This document shows positions 27,686-37,612 of a stretch of 64,000 nucleotides of DNA, piece after piece. Under the pieces are notes generated by a model. The model saw only the letters and a list, made by a program, of their open reading frames with translations. It searched no databases and had not been told where the DNA came from. The stretch is from Ramlibacter ginsenosidimutans (GTDB taxonomy: Bacteria; Pseudomonadota; Gammaproteobacteria; Burkholderiales; Burkholderiaceae_C): the NCBI RefSeq assembly GCF_016654015.1, contig NZ_JAEPWM010000001.1, positions 992,001-1,056,000 of the forward strand, in the 5' to 3' direction. Within the stretch, counting starts at the first letter, position 1. Each line of letters opens with the position of its first letter. The translations under genes and the position numbers were made by a program.

Positions 27686-28383
27686 CAGTTCGCGCGCAGG
27701 AACGCCGCGACGATCGCGGCGGAGTGGCGGCTCGCCACCTCGTCGATGAAGGTGAGGAAGTCGCCGTGCGCCGCGTCGTCGGCGCGGTCGGACACGGTGC
27801 GCACGGCGGCGAACGGCACGCGATAGTCGTGGCACACCTGCGCAAAGGCGGCGCCCTCCATCTCCACCGCCAGGGCCTCGGGCAGCGCCAGGGTCAGGAC
27901 CTGGCTCTCCGCCGCGCTCGAGACGAAGCGATCGCCGCTGACCACGAGACCGCGGTGCACGTGCGTGCCGTGCAAGGCGGTGCGCACGGCTGCGACGAGT
28001 TGCTCCGTGAGCGCAGCATCGGTGCGGAAGCGATCGGTCTCGTACAACGGCACCTCGTAGCGCGGAAAGATCGGCGAGGCGTCGAGGTCATGCTGCAGGA
28101 ACGCATCGGCGACCACGACATCCCCGCGGTTCACGCCCGGCGCGAGGCCGCCGGCCACGCCGGTAAACACGATGCGGTCGACGTGGAAGCGTTCGATCAG
28201 TGCAGTGGCGGTGGTCGCTGCGGCCACCTTGCCGATGCGCGAGAGCACGGCCACGACCTCCTGCCCGTGCAGGTGCCCGACCCAGAACTCTCGCCCACCC
28301 GCCACCTGCTTGTGCTCGTCCGGCAGCAACGCCAGCACCGCGGCGAGCTCCTCGTGCATGGCGGAAACGATGGCAGTGCGCAT
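27682..28383 (-). CDS. mtnN: MTA/SAH nucleosidase
   Basis: Hydrolyses 5'-methylthioadenosine and S-adenosylhomocysteine to adenine and the thiopentose, recycling methylation and polyamine by-products. The ATG at 28383 gives 233 residues, the family length. Catalytic residues are visible: Glu12 (SAMHEE), Glu176 within VEMEGAA (173-179) and Asp199 (VSDRAD). A start 19 codons upstream is unlikely. Its stop shares bases with the convergent exported-protein gene. A half copy of a palindromic repeat lies just upstream. Confidence 0.93.
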   Translation of the reverse strand: MRTAIVSAMHEELAAVLALLPDEHKQVAGGREFWVGHLHGQEVVAVLSRIGKVAAATTATALIERFHVDRIVFTGVAGGLAPGVNRGDVVVADAFLQHDLDASPIFPRYEVPLYETDRFRTDAALTEQLVAAVRTALHGTHVHRGLVVSGDRFVSSAAESQVLTLALPEALAVEMEGAAFAQVCHDYRVPFAAVRTVSDRADDAAHGDFLTFIDEVASRHSAAIVAAFLRANC

Positions 28384-28438
28384 GATGGCCGCATTGTGTC
28401 TTGGACCCGGAAATCGCAACAGTCCGCAGAACCCGCGC

Positions 28439-28518
28439 AAGGAATCCTTTTTTTACTTGGATGTCCTTTTGCGACCTCTGCGAAACCTTTGCGCCCTCTG
28501 CGTCCGGATGCTGGGTTT
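28439..28518. repeat. palindromic CGCAGAGG repeat, half copy
   Basis: Only the right arm is clear (28465-28518): TTTTGCGACCTCTGCGAAACC, then TTTGCGCCCTCTGCGTCCGGATG, and a GGGTTT end. A short AAGGAATCCTTT palindrome marks the usual centre; the left arm is missing. It lies between mtnN and the end of dppA. Confidence 0.75.
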
Positions 28519-28534
28519 GCTGCCAATCCCTCCG

Positions 28535-30136
28535 CTACTGCTTGATGTCGACCCCGTAGAAGTTGTGCCGCCCGAACGGCGACAGCTTGAAGTCCACCAC
28601 TTCCTTGCGCACGGGCTTGAGCTGCACCGCATGCGCGATGGTGAACCACGGCGCCTGCTCCTTGAAGATCACCTGCGCCTTCTTGTACAGCGCGTCGCGT
28701 TCGGCCGGCTTGGTGACCTGCTTGGCTTTCTGGATCAGGTCCTCGAACTGCGGGTTGCAGAACTTGGCGACGTTCGAGCCATTGGTCTTCGCGGACTCGC
28801 AACCGAGCAGCACGGCGAGGAAGTTGTCCGGGTCGCCGTTGTCGCCGGTCCAGCCCAGCATGCCCATCTGGTGCTCGCCGTTCTGCATGCGCTTGCGGTA
28901 CTCGCCCCACTCGAAGCTCTTGATCTCCGCCTTCACGCCCACCTTGGCCAGGTCGGCCTGCATCAGTTCGGCGATGCGCTTGGCGTTCGGGTTGTAGGGA
29001 CGCTGCACGGGCATCGCCCACAGGTCGGTGCTGAAGCCGCTCGGATAGCCGGCCTGCGCCAGCAGCTTCTTCGCCGCTTCGGGATCGTAGGGATCGTCCT
29101 TGATCGCATCGTTGTACGCGGACATCGAGGGCGGCAGCGGGTTCTTGGCGGCGACGCCGGAGCCCAGGTACACGCCGTCGATGATGGCCTTCTTGTTGAT
29201 CGCCATGTTGACGGCCTTGCGCACGCGCACGTCATCGAAGGGCTTCTTCGTCACGTTGTACGCGAGATACCCGATGTTCAGGCCGGGCTGCTCCAGCACG
29301 ACGACGTTCGGGTCCTTGCGCATCGTCTCCAGGTCCGCCGGGTTCGGGTACGGCATGACGTGGCACTCGCCCTTCTGCAGCTTGGCCCAGCGCACGGACG
29401 CGTCCGGCGTGATCGCGTACACGAGATCGTCGATCTTGGCCTTGCCGCCCCAGTATTGCGCGAACGCCTTGTAGCGGATCACCGCGTCCTTCTGGTACTG
29501 CAGCAGGTACCACGGGCCGGTGCCGATCGGCTCCTGGTCCACCTTCTCGGGCGTGCCGGCCTTGAGCATGGCGATGGCGTACTCCTTGGACTGCACCGCC
29601 GCATAAGGCATGGCGAGATCGGCGAGGAAAGGCGCCTCGGGCTTGTTGAGGGTGATGCGCACCGTGTAGTCATCGAGCTTGTCCACGCTCTTGAGCAGCT
29701 TGGGCATGCCCATGTCGTTGAAGTACGAGTGGTTGCTGCTCGTGACCTTGAAGTAGGGATCGCTCTCCTTCCACTGCCGGTCGAACATGAAGAGCACGTC
29801 GTCGGCGTTGAAGTCGCGCGAAGGCTTGAATGCACGCTGGTTGTGCCACTTCACGCCGTGCCGCAGGTGGAAGGTGTAGATCAGGCCGTCGGGGGAGATC
29901 TCCCACTTCTCGGCGAGCCCTGGGACGATTTTCGTGCCGCCGCGCTCGAACTCCACGATGCGGTTGTAGATCGGCTCGTTGCCGTCGAACGAGGTGCCGG
30001 TCGTGTTGATGCCCGGATAGAAGTTCTCGGGACTGCCTTCCGAGCAGAACACCAGCGTCTTGGCGTGGACGCCGGTGGCGGCCGCGAGGGCCAGCGCCGT
30101 GACGGCGAGATGCGTGCGGATCGTGATGCGCTTCAT
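28535..30136 (-). CDS. dppA: dipeptide ABC transporter binding protein
   Basis: Periplasmic family-5 binding protein of 533 residues for di- or oligopeptides (haem in some species). The signal peptide ends at VHAKTL (about residue 25); the mature N terminus is LVFCSEGSPENFYPG, close to DppA. Typical pieces are GLAEKWEISPDGLIYTFHLR and FDDVRVRKAVNMAINK. The gene is last in the operon: its ATG overlaps the dppF stop by 4 bases (ATGA). In E. coli dppA comes first and is made in excess, so this placement is unusual. Confidence 0.92.
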   Translation of the reverse strand: MKRITIRTHLAVTALALAAATGVHAKTLVFCSEGSPENFYPGINTTGTSFDGNEPIYNRIVEFERGGTKIVPGLAEKWEISPDGLIYTFHLRHGVKWHNQRAFKPSRDFNADDVLFMFDRQWKESDPYFKVTSSNHSYFNDMGMPKLLKSVDKLDDYTVRITLNKPEAPFLADLAMPYAAVQSKEYAIAMLKAGTPEKVDQEPIGTGPWYLLQYQKDAVIRYKAFAQYWGGKAKIDDLVYAITPDASVRWAKLQKGECHVMPYPNPADLETMRKDPNVVVLEQPGLNIGYLAYNVTKKPFDDVRVRKAVNMAINKKAIIDGVYLGSGVAAKNPLPPSMSAYNDAIKDDPYDPEAAKKLLAQAGYPSGFSTDLWAMPVQRPYNPNAKRIAELMQADLAKVGVKAEIKSFEWGEYRKRMQNGEHQMGMLGWTGDNGDPDNFLAVLLGCESAKTNGSNVAKFCNPQFEDLIQKAKQVTKPAERDALYKKAQVIFKEQAPWFTIAHAVQLKPVRKEVVDFKLSPFGRHNFYGVDIKQ

Positions 30137-31182
30137 GGCGACACTCCTTCAAGGGAACCGGCGCGGCCGGCAAGTTGGGCATTATCGGCAAGCGACTCCT
30201 CGGGGAAACCCTTGCGCAGGAAGTCGTCGGCGAAATGGCAGGCGACCAGGCGCTCGTCGAGGGCACGCGGCAGCGGCCGCTCGCGCCGGCAGAGGTCCTG
30301 CGCGTACGGGCAGCGCGTGGAGAACACGCAGCCGGCGGGCGGATGCAGCGGCGAGGGCAGCTCGCCTTGCAGCACGATGCGGGGCCGCCCGCGTGCTGCC
30401 AACCCCGGCGTGGACGCGAGCAGCGCGTGCGTGTACGGATGCAGGGGCTGCGCGTAGATCTTCGCCTTGGGCCCCTGCTCCATCACGTGCCCCAGGTACA
30501 TCACCAGCACGTCGTGCGCGATGTGGCGCACCACGGCGAGGTCGTGCGAGATGAACAGGTAGGCCAGCCGGAACTCCTGCTGCAGGTCCGCCAGCAGGTT
30601 GAGCACCTGGGCCTGGATGGAGACGTCCAGCGCCGACACGGGCTCGTCCGCCACCACCAGCTTGGGCCCGGCCATGAGCGCACGGGCGATCGCGATGCGC
30701 TGGCGCTGGCCGCCGGAGAACATGTGCGGATAGCGGTTGGCGAACTCCGGCCGCAATCCGACTTGGGCCAGCATGGCGCGGGCGCGCTCCGCCCGTTCGG
30801 CCGGCTTCATGTCCGTGTTGATCGCAAGCGGCGCTTCCAGCACCGCGCCGATCTTCTTGCGCGGGTTCAGCGAACCATAGGGATTCTGGAAGACCATCTG
30901 CACCGCCCGCCGCAGGCGCTTGCGCTCCGAAGCCGGCGTCTGCACGGCGTCCGTTCCATCGAGCACGAGCGAGCCCTGCGTCGGCGGCTCGATCAGCGCC
31001 ACCATGCGCGCGAGGGTGGACTTGCCGCAGCCCGATTCACCGACCACGGCCAGGGTGCGTCCCTCCTCCAGCGTGAACGACACGCCGCCGACCGCCTGCA
31101 GCTGCGCCGGCGCGCGGAACATGCTGCGGCGCACCGGATAGGTCTTGCGCAAGTCCTTCGCCTCGACCACGACGGCGCTCAT
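30133..31182 (-). CDS. dppF: dipeptide transporter ATPase DppF
   Basis: Second ATPase of the peptide importer, 349 residues. Walker A is GESGCGKS (48-55), the ABC signature is [15 protein letters not shown], and Walker B is [11 protein letters not shown]. The C-terminal oligopeptide domain has a [17 protein letters not shown] cysteine cluster typical of the family. The ATG at 31182 overlaps the dppD stop (ATGA); the reading frame continues upstream only as a shadow of dppD. Confidence 0.93.
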   Translation of the reverse strand: MSAVVVEAKDLRKTYPVRRSMFRAPAQLQAVGGVSFTLEEGRTLAVVGESGCGKSTLARMVALIEPPTQGSLVLDGTDAVQTPASERKRLRRAVQMVFQNPYGSLNPRKKIGAVLEAPLAINTDMKPAERAERARAMLAQVGLRPEFANRYPHMFSGGQRQRIAIARALMAGPKLVVADEPVSALDVSIQAQVLNLLADLQQEFRLAYLFISHDLAVVRHIAHDVLVMYLGHVMEQGPKAKIYAQPLHPYTHALLASTPGLAARGRPRIVLQGELPSPLHPPAGCVFSTRCPYAQDLCRRERPLPRALDERLVACHFADDFLRKGFPEESLADNAQLAGRAGSLEGVSP

Positions 31183-32198
31183 TCCACGGCCTCCGTACGC
31201 AGCGGCAGGTCGTGCGCGATGCGTTGCTCTCGCGTCGGATCGCCCAGCGGGTAATGGCAGCGCACCTGGCCTCCTTGCCAGTCGCGCAGCGGCGGCCGCA
31301 CGGCCTGCGAATGCGCAGTGGCATAGGCGCAGCGCGGCGCGAACAGGCAGCCCGCGGGCCGGTCGAACACACCCGGCACCACGCCGGGAATGGTGGCGAG
31401 CCGGTGGCCGGCCTCGCCCTGCTCCGGCAGCGCCGCCAGCAGCGCCTCGGTGTAGGGGTGCTGCGGAGCGGCGAACAAACGATCCACCTGCTGCTGCTCC
31501 ATCACCTGCCCGGCGTACATCACCGCGACCCGCTGCGCCATCTCGCTCACCACGCCCATGTTGTGCGTGATGAGGACGAGCGCCATGCCGCGCTCCTGCT
31601 GCAAGGTCCGCAGGAGGTCGAGGATCTGCGCCTGGATGGTGACGTCCAGCGCCGTGGTGGGCTCGTCGGCGATCAGCAGCCGCGGATTGCAGGAGATCGC
31701 CATCGCGATCATCACGCGCTGGTTCATGCCGCCGGAGAGCTGGTGGGGGTAGTCGTCCATGCGCGACGCGGCCGCGGGGATGCCGACCTGTTCCAGCAAC
31801 TCGATCGCATGCCGGCGCGCGCTCTTGTGGTCCAGGGGCGAATGCTGGCGCAGCGTCTCGACCAGCTGGTACCCAATGGTGAAGCAGGGGTTCAGGCTGG
31901 TCGTGGGCTCCTGGAAGATCATGGCCAGGTCCTTCCCGACCAGCCGCCGCCGCTCGCGGTCGCTGATGCCCAGCAGGTCGTGCCCGGCGAAGCGCAGCGT
32001 CTTCGCACGCACGCGGCCGGGATAGGCGACCAGCCCCATCAAGGCCATCATCGCCACGCTCTTCCCCGACCCCGACTCGCCCACGATGCCCAGCACCTCC
32101 CCCTGCTCCAACGCGAGGCTCACCCCATCGACCGCATGCATCACGCTGCCCTGCGTGGGAAAGTCGACGCGGAGGTCTTCGATTTCGAGGAGGGGCAT
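31179..32198 (-). CDS. dppD: dipeptide transporter ATPase DppD
   Basis: First ATPase of the importer, 339 residues. Walker A is GESGSGKS (40-47), the signature [15 protein letters not shown], and Walker [13 protein letters not shown]. The C-terminal domain has a [10 protein letters not shown] cysteine motif. It works as a heterodimer with DppF. A palindromic repeat of about 150 bases separates it from dppC within the operon, so its expression may depend on read-through or on a separate start. Confidence 0.93.
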   Translation of the reverse strand: MPLLEIEDLRVDFPTQGSVMHAVDGVSLALEQGEVLGIVGESGSGKSVAMMALMGLVAYPGRVRAKTLRFAGHDLLGISDRERRRLVGKDLAMIFQEPTTSLNPCFTIGYQLVETLRQHSPLDHKSARRHAIELLEQVGIPAAASRMDDYPHQLSGGMNQRVMIAMAISCNPRLLIADEPTTALDVTIQAQILDLLRTLQQERGMALVLITHNMGVVSEMAQRVAVMYAGQVMEQQQVDRLFAAPQHPYTEALLAALPEQGEAGHRLATIPGVVPGVFDRPAGCLFAPRCAYATAHSQAVRPPLRDWQGGQVRCHYPLGDPTREQRIAHDLPLRTEAVE

Positions 32199-32211
32199 GG
32201 GGGCTTCTAAA

Positions 32212-32357
32212 AATCAACAACCGGACGCAGAGGACGCAGAAGTTGCGCAGAAGGCGCAAAAGGAAACCCGAACACAGTCTTGGAATTCATTCTCATTGGT
32301 ATTCCTTTTGCGTCCTCTGCGAAACCTTTGCGCCCTCTGCGTCCGGGTGTTGGGTTT
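32212..32357. repeat. palindromic CGCAGAGG repeat inside dpp operon
   Basis: Left arm from about 32212 (ATCAACAACCGGACGCAGAG) and right arm to 32357 (CCGGGTGTTGGGTTT), with a less conserved centre near 32265-32305. It fills almost the whole 165-base gap between dppC and dppD on the minus strand. It could form a long stem in the message. Confidence 0.85.
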
Positions 32358-32363
32358 ACCTTC

Positions 32364-33263
32364 TCACCGCTTCAACTTCGGATCCAGCGCATCCCGCAAT
32401 CCATCCCCCAGCAAGTTGAACGCGAGGACGGCGACGAGGATCATCAGGCCGGGGAAGGTCACGACCCACCAGGCGCGCAGGACGAATTCGCGCGCGTCGG
32501 CGAGCATCGTTCCCCATTCGGGCGCGGGCGGCTGCGCGCCCAGGCCCAGGAAGCCGAGCGCGGCTGCATCGAGGATGGCGGTCGAGACGCCCAGCGATGC
32601 CTGCACGATCAGCGGCGCGGCGCAGTTCGGCAGCACTTCGCTGAACATCAGCCGCAACGTGCCGGCGCCGCTCACGCGCGCCGCGGTGACATAGTCTTTC
32701 GACACTTCGGAAATCACCGCCGCCCGCGTGATCCGCACGTAATGCGGCAGCACCACGATCGCGACCGCCAGCATCGCGTTCACCAGGCCGGGGCCCAGGA
32801 TGGCGACGATCACGATGGCCAGCAGCAGGCTGGGCAGCGTGAGGATGATGTCCATCAGCCGCATGATGGTGATCTCCGCGATGCCGCGCGCGAAGCCGGC
32901 CACGAGCCCCAGCGCAATCCCGACGACCACCGAGATCAGCACCACCGCGACGCCGATGGACAGCGACAGCCGCGCGCCCCAGATCAGGCGCGAGAGGATG
33001 TCCCGGCCGATCGCATCGGTGCCCAGCGGGTGCCGCCACGCGCCGCCCGCCTGCCACGCCGGCGGCTTGAGGAAGGCCGCGGGATTGGTGAGGTCCGGTG
33101 CGTGCGGCGCCACCCACGGCGCGAACAGCGCCAGCAGCAGCAGCACCACGACGACGCCCAGGCCCATCACCGCGCCGCGATTGGCGGAGAACGCGATCCA
33201 GAATTCGCGCCAGGGGCCCGGCGGCACGGCGGCAGGCGCGAGGGCGGACGGCACCGTGCTCAT
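32364..33263 (-). CDS. dppC: dipeptide transporter permease DppC
   Basis: A 299-residue inner-membrane permease with about six membrane segments. The N terminus has a Pro/Ala-rich leader and WREFWIAFSANRGAVMGLGV before the first segment. The EAA-like loop is RISRAA-type here: RITRAAVISEVSKDYVTAARVSGAG. It starts one base after dppB ends. The order dppB-dppC-dppD-dppF-dppA is otherwise complete. Confidence 0.93.
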   Translation of the reverse strand: MSTVPSALAPAAVPPGPWREFWIAFSANRGAVMGLGVVVVLLLLALFAPWVAPHAPDLTNPAAFLKPPAWQAGGAWRHPLGTDAIGRDILSRLIWGARLSLSIGVAVVLISVVVGIALGLVAGFARGIAEITIMRLMDIILTLPSLLLAIVIVAILGPGLVNAMLAVAIVVLPHYVRITRAAVISEVSKDYVTAARVSGAGTLRLMFSEVLPNCAAPLIVQASLGVSTAILDAAALGFLGLGAQPPAPEWGTMLADAREFVLRAWWVVTFPGLMILVAVLAFNLLGDGLRDALDPKLKR

Positions 33264-33264
33264 C

Positions 33265-34278
33265 TCAATGCCCCTGCAGCCGGATGCGCGGATTGATCAG
33301 GCCGTAGGTGAGGTCGACCAGCAGGTTGACCGCCATCACCACGACGCCCAGCAGCAGCATCCCGCCCTGCAGCACGGGGTAGTCGCGGCGATTGATCGCT
33401 TCGATCAGCCACTTGCCGACACCGGGCCAGGAGAAGATGGTCTCGGTGAGGATGGCGCCGGTGAACAGCACGCCCACCTGCAAGCCGATCACCGTGACGA
33501 CGGGGATGAGCGCATTGCGCAGCGCATGCACGCCGATCACGCGCAGCGGCGGCAGGCCCTTGGCGCGGGCCGTGCGGATGTAGTCCTCGCCCAGGACTTC
33601 CAGCATCGCCGAGCGCGTCATGCGCGCCACCACCGCGAGCGGGTTGGTGCCCAGCACGATGGTGGGCAGGATCAGGTGCTCCATGGCCGAGACGAACGCG
33701 CCCTTGTCGTCGGAGAGCAGCGAGTCGATCAGCAGGAAGCCCGTCCTCGGCTCGATGAAATACTCCACCGCGAGCCGGCCCGACACGGGCGTGAGGCCCA
33801 GCTGCACCGAGAACAGCAGGATCAGCAGCAGGCCCCACCAGAAGATCGGCATGGAGTAGCCGGTGAGCGAGGTCGCCATCACGCCGTGATCGAACACCGA
33901 GTTGCGCTTCACCGCGGCAATGATGCCGGCCGGAATGCCCAGCACCAGCGCAAAGAGGATGGCGCACACGGCCAGCTCGATGGTCGCAGGGAAGAGCGTC
34001 GCGAACTCGCGGATCACCGGCTCCTGCGTGATGAGGGACTTGCCCAGGTCGCCGTGCAGCACGCGCGTGATGTAGATGCCGTACTGCACCAGCACGGGCC
34101 GGTCGAAGCCGTATTCGTGGAGCAGTTGCGCATGCCGCACCGGATCGATCCCGCGCTCGCCGGCCAGGGTCTCGATCGGATCGCCGGGCACCAGCCGGAT
34201 CAGGAAGAACGCCAGCAGCGTCATCCCGAAGAAGGTCGGGATGACCAGCGACAGGCGGGTCAGGAGGAAACGCAGCAT
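33265..34278 (-). CDS. dppB: dipeptide transporter permease DppB
   Basis: The other permease, 337 residues, starting MLRFLLTRLSLVIPTFFGMTLLAFFLIRLVPGDP in pieces typical of DppB/OppB (first membrane segment then the RLVPGDP signature). The EAA loop is RMTRSAMLEVLGEDYIRTARAKG. It is the first gene of the operon. The upstream 76 bases lead into a palindromic repeat at 34355-34482, which may end fadD transcription from the other side. Confidence 0.93.
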   Translation of the reverse strand: MLRFLLTRLSLVIPTFFGMTLLAFFLIRLVPGDPIETLAGERGIDPVRHAQLLHEYGFDRPVLVQYGIYITRVLHGDLGKSLITQEPVIREFATLFPATIELAVCAILFALVLGIPAGIIAAVKRNSVFDHGVMATSLTGYSMPIFWWGLLLILLFSVQLGLTPVSGRLAVEYFIEPRTGFLLIDSLLSDDKGAFVSAMEHLILPTIVLGTNPLAVVARMTRSAMLEVLGEDYIRTARAKGLPPLRVIGVHALRNALIPVVTVIGLQVGVLFTGAILTETIFSWPGVGKWLIEAINRRDYPVLQGGMLLLGVVVMAVNLLVDLTYGLINPRIRLQGH

Positions 34279-34354
34279 GGCGAGCCGATTGTGCGCGGGC
34301 CCGGCAGGATGTGACTACCGGGGATGCACCCGGTGCGCCGATGCACGGAGTCAA

Positions 34355-34482
34355 AAACCCAACAACCGGACGCAGAGGGCGCAAAGGTTTCGCAGAGGAC
34401 GCAAAAGGAATCCCCTTTAAAAGGTTTTCTTCTGCGTCCTCTGCGTCACTTCTGCGCCCTCTGCGTCCGGATGTTGGGTGTA
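34355..34482. repeat. long palindromic CGCAGAGG repeat, copy 4
   Basis: Left arm AACCCAACAACCGGACGCAG (from about 34356), right arm ending CCGGATGTTGGGTG near 34480. The centre shares AAGGTTTTCTTCTGCGTCC with copy 1 at 19327-19458. It lies between the end of fadD and the start of dppB, both on the minus strand. Confidence 0.85.
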
Positions 34483-34493
34483 AAAGCCCCTTC

Positions 34494-36188
34494 CTACTTC
34501 CGGTCCCGCAACTCCCGCCGCAAGATCTTGCCGACCGGCGTTTTCGGCAGGTCGGTGCGGAACTCGATGCTGCGCGGCTGCTTGTAGCCCGTGAGGTTGG
34601 CGCGGCAGAACTCCTTGACCTTTTCCTCGGTGAGCGCCGGGTCGCGCTTGACGATCACCAGCTTCACGGCCTCGCCGGTCTTTTCGTCGGGGATGCCGAC
34701 CACCGCGCACTCGGCCACGCCCGGCAGTTGCATCACCACGTCCTCGACCTCGTTGGGGTACACGTTGAAGCCGGAGACCAGCACCATGTCCTTCTTGCGG
34801 TCGACGATCCGGAAGTAGCCGCGCGCGTCCACCACGCCGATGTCGCCGCTCTTGAAGAAGCCGTCGGGCGTCATGACCTTCGCGGTCTCGTCGGGCCGCT
34901 GCCAGTAGCCCGCCATGACCTGCGGGCCCTTGATGGCGATCTCGCCGGGCTGGCCTTGCGGCACCTCGATGCCGTTGTCGTCCAGGCACTTCATGAAGGT
35001 CGAGGGCAGCGGCACGCCGATGGTGCCGGTGAACTCGGTGCTGGTCACCGGGTTGCAGCTCACCGAAGGCGAGGTCTCCGACAGGCCGTAGCCTTCGCAG
35101 ATCGGGCAGCCGGTCTTCTCCAGCCACAGCTTGGCAACCGCACCCTGCACTGCCATCCCGCCGCCGACCGAGACCTTCAGGTGCGACCAGTCCACCTTGT
35201 CGAAGTCGGGGTGGTGCGCGAGGCCGTTGAACAGCGTGTTCACCGCCGGGAAGCTGTGGAACTTGTACTTCGAGAGCTCCTTCAGCACCGCCGGCAGGTC
35301 GCGCGGATTGGGGATCAGCAGGATCTTGCCGCCGGTGCGCAGGCTCAGCATCATGCCGACCGTGAAGGCGAAGATGTGATACAGCGGCAGCGCGCAGACC
35401 GTGGTGGACTGCTCGCCGGCGGGCACCTTGTCCATCACCGGCTTGTTCCAGGCTTCGGACTGCAGCACGTTGGCGATCACGTTGCGGTGCAGGAGCACCG
35501 CGCCCTTGGACACGCCCGTGGTGCCGCCGGTGTACTGCAGCACCGCGACGTCGTCGGGCTTGAGGTCCGGCTTGCGCAGCGTGCCACGCGTGCCGCGGTC
35601 CACCGCCTCGTTGAAGCGCACGGCGCCGGGCAGGTTGTACGCCGGCACCATCTTCTTCACCCGGCGCACCACGTAGTTCACCAGCGCGCCCTTGAGGCCG
35701 CCCAGCAGGTCGCCCATGCTCGCGAGCACCACGTGCTGCACCGGCGTGTGCGCGATGCACTGCTGCAAGGTGTTGGCGAAGTTCTCGATGATGACGATCG
35801 CCTTGGCCCCCGAGTCCTTGAGCTGGTGCTCCAGCTCGCGCGGCGTGTACAGCGGGTTGACGTTCACCACCACGAAGCCGGCGCGCAGGATCGCCGCGAC
35901 GGCCACCGGGTACTGCGGCACGTTGGGCATCATGATCGCCACGCGATCGCCCTTCACCAGCCCCAGGCCCTGGAAGTACGCCGCCAGGGCCCGGCTGAGC
36001 GAGTCGATCTCGCCGAAGCTGAACTCCTTGCCCATGAACGCGTACGCGGGCCGCGCGGCGTAGCGGGTGAAGCTCTCTTCCATGAGCTGCACCAGCGACA
36101 GGTACTGCGATGCGTCGATGTCGGCCGGCACCCCTTGCGGGTAGGCGCCGAGCCAGGGGCGGCTGTCCATGCCGGTCTCCTGCGTCAT
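34494..36188 (-). CDS. fadD: long-chain fatty acid-CoA ligase
   Basis: Activates fatty acids to acyl-CoA through an acyl-adenylate for beta-oxidation or phospholipid synthesis. It has 564 residues. The AMP-binding signature [12 protein letters not shown] is at 219-230, and the C-terminal region has [24 protein letters not shown] in pieces, including the FACS-type DRKKDM motif and the late lysine near [12 protein letters not shown]. The ATG at 36188 overlaps the pntB stop as ATGA; MDSRPW, six codons in, is an alternative. Coupling to pntAB is unusual and could tie acyl activation to NADPH supply, which is inference. Confidence 0.93.
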   Translation of the reverse strand: MTQETGMDSRPWLGAYPQGVPADIDASQYLSLVQLMEESFTRYAARPAYAFMGKEFSFGEIDSLSRALAAYFQGLGLVKGDRVAIMMPNVPQYPVAVAAILRAGFVVVNVNPLYTPRELEHQLKDSGAKAIVIIENFANTLQQCIAHTPVQHVVLASMGDLLGGLKGALVNYVVRRVKKMVPAYNLPGAVRFNEAVDRGTRGTLRKPDLKPDDVAVLQYTGGTTGVSKGAVLLHRNVIANVLQSEAWNKPVMDKVPAGEQSTTVCALPLYHIFAFTVGMMLSLRTGGKILLIPNPRDLPAVLKELSKYKFHSFPAVNTLFNGLAHHPDFDKVDWSHLKVSVGGGMAVQGAVAKLWLEKTGCPICEGYGLSETSPSVSCNPVTSTEFTGTIGVPLPSTFMKCLDDNGIEVPQGQPGEIAIKGPQVMAGYWQRPDETAKVMTPDGFFKSGDIGVVDARGYFRIVDRKKDMVLVSGFNVYPNEVEDVVMQLPGVAECAVVGIPDEKTGEAVKLVIVKRDPALTEEKVKEFCRANLTGYKQPRSIEFRTDLPKTPVGKILRRELRDRK

Positions 36189-37597
36189 GCCCTCAGCGCC
36201 GCCAGTACCTCGTCCAGCATCTTCTTGGCGTCACCGAACAGCATGCGGTTGTTGTCCTTGTAGAACAGCGGATTGTCCACGCCGGCATAGCCGGAGGCCA
36301 TGCTGCGCTTCATCACGATGGAGGTCTTGGCCTTCCACACTTCCAGCACCGGCATGCCGGCGATCGGGCTGGTCGGGTCTTCCTGCGCGGCCGGATTCAC
36401 GATGTCATTGGCGCCGATCACCATGGCGACGTCCGTGTCCGGGAAGTCCTGGTTGATCTCGTCCATCTCCATCACGATGTCGTAGGGCACCTTGGCCTCG
36501 GCGAGCAGCACGTTCATGTGGCCCGGCATGCGGCCGGCGACCGGGTGGATGCCGAAGCGCACATTGACACCCTTCTCGCGCAGCAGCTTGGTGATCTCGA
36601 ACACGGTGTGCTGCGCTTGCGCCACCGCCATGCCGTAGCCGGGGACGATGATGACGTTCTTCGATTCGCGCAGCAGCTCCGCCGTCTCGACCGCGCTGAT
36701 GGGAGTCACCTCGCCCACCGGGTCCGCCGCGTCGCCCTTGGCCGCGGGCGTGCCGCCGCCACCGCCGAAACCGCCGGCGATCACGCTGACGAAGTTGCGG
36801 TTCATCGCGCGGCACATGATGTACGAGAGGATGGCGCCGGAAGAACCCACCAGCGCGCCCACCACGATCAGCAGGTCGTTGCTCAGCATGAAGCCGGTCG
36901 CGGCCGCGGCCCAGCCCGAGTAGCTATTGAGCATGGAGACCACCACCGGCATGTCGGCGCCGCCGATGGCCATCACCATGTGCACCCCGAACAGCAGCGC
37001 GACGACGGTCATCACGAGCAGCGGCCCCATGCCCGCCTGGATGGTCTCGGCATGCAGGAAGGCGCGGCCGAACCAGATCACGATCAGCAGGCCGGCCAGG
37101 TTCAGCCAGTGGCGCGCCGGCAGCAGCAGGGGCTTGCCGCCGATCTTGCCGGAGAGCTTGCCGAACGCGATCACCGATCCGGAGAAGGTGATGGCGCCGA
37201 TCAGGATGCCGATGTAGATCTCCATCTCGTGGATGGATTTCTCGGCGCCCTCGAACGCGACGGAGCTGTCGACGTAGCTGGCGAAGCCGACCAGGCAGGC
37301 GGCGAGGCCCACCAGGCTGTGCATCAGCGCGACCAGCTCCGGCATCTGCGTCATCTGCACCTTCCTGGCAGCGAGCAGGCCGATGGTGGCGCCGACGACC
37401 AGGGCCGCGATGATCCACGGGTAGCCGGCCGGCGTCACGCGCGGCCCGAACACAGTGGCCAGCACGGCCAGCGCCATGCCGATGATGCCGAAGAGGTTGC
37501 CGCGGCGGGCGGTCTCCGGATTGGAGAGGCCGCCGAGGCTCAGGATGAAGAGGATGGTGGAACCGATGTAGGAAACGGTGGCGAGGCTTGCGTTCAT
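36185..37597 (-). CDS. pntB: NAD(P) transhydrogenase subunit beta
   Basis: Inner-membrane subunit of the proton-translocating transhydrogenase, carrying membrane helices and the NADP(H)-binding domain III. It has 470 residues. The N terminus is hydrophobic ([30 protein letters not shown] split across helices); the cytoplasmic C-terminal third shows [15 protein letters not shown] and [22 protein letters not shown], both NADP-site signatures. It starts 15 bases after pntA. Confidence 0.95.
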   Translation of the reverse strand: MNASLATVSYIGSTILFILSLGGLSNPETARRGNLFGIIGMALAVLATVFGPRVTPAGYPWIIAALVVGATIGLLAARKVQMTQMPELVALMHSLVGLAACLVGFASYVDSSVAFEGAEKSIHEMEIYIGILIGAITFSGSVIAFGKLSGKIGGKPLLLPARHWLNLAGLLIVIWFGRAFLHAETIQAGMGPLLVMTVVALLFGVHMVMAIGGADMPVVVSMLNSYSGWAAAATGFMLSNDLLIVVGALVGSSGAILSYIMCRAMNRNFVSVIAGGFGGGGGTPAAKGDAADPVGEVTPISAVETAELLRESKNVIIVPGYGMAVAQAQHTVFEITKLLREKGVNVRFGIHPVAGRMPGHMNVLLAEAKVPYDIVMEMDEINQDFPDTDVAMVIGANDIVNPAAQEDPTSPIAGMPVLEVWKAKTSIVMKRSMASGYAGVDNPLFYKDNNRMLFGDAKKMLDEVLAALRA

Positions 37598-37612
37598 GGC
37601 GATGCCTCCTTC

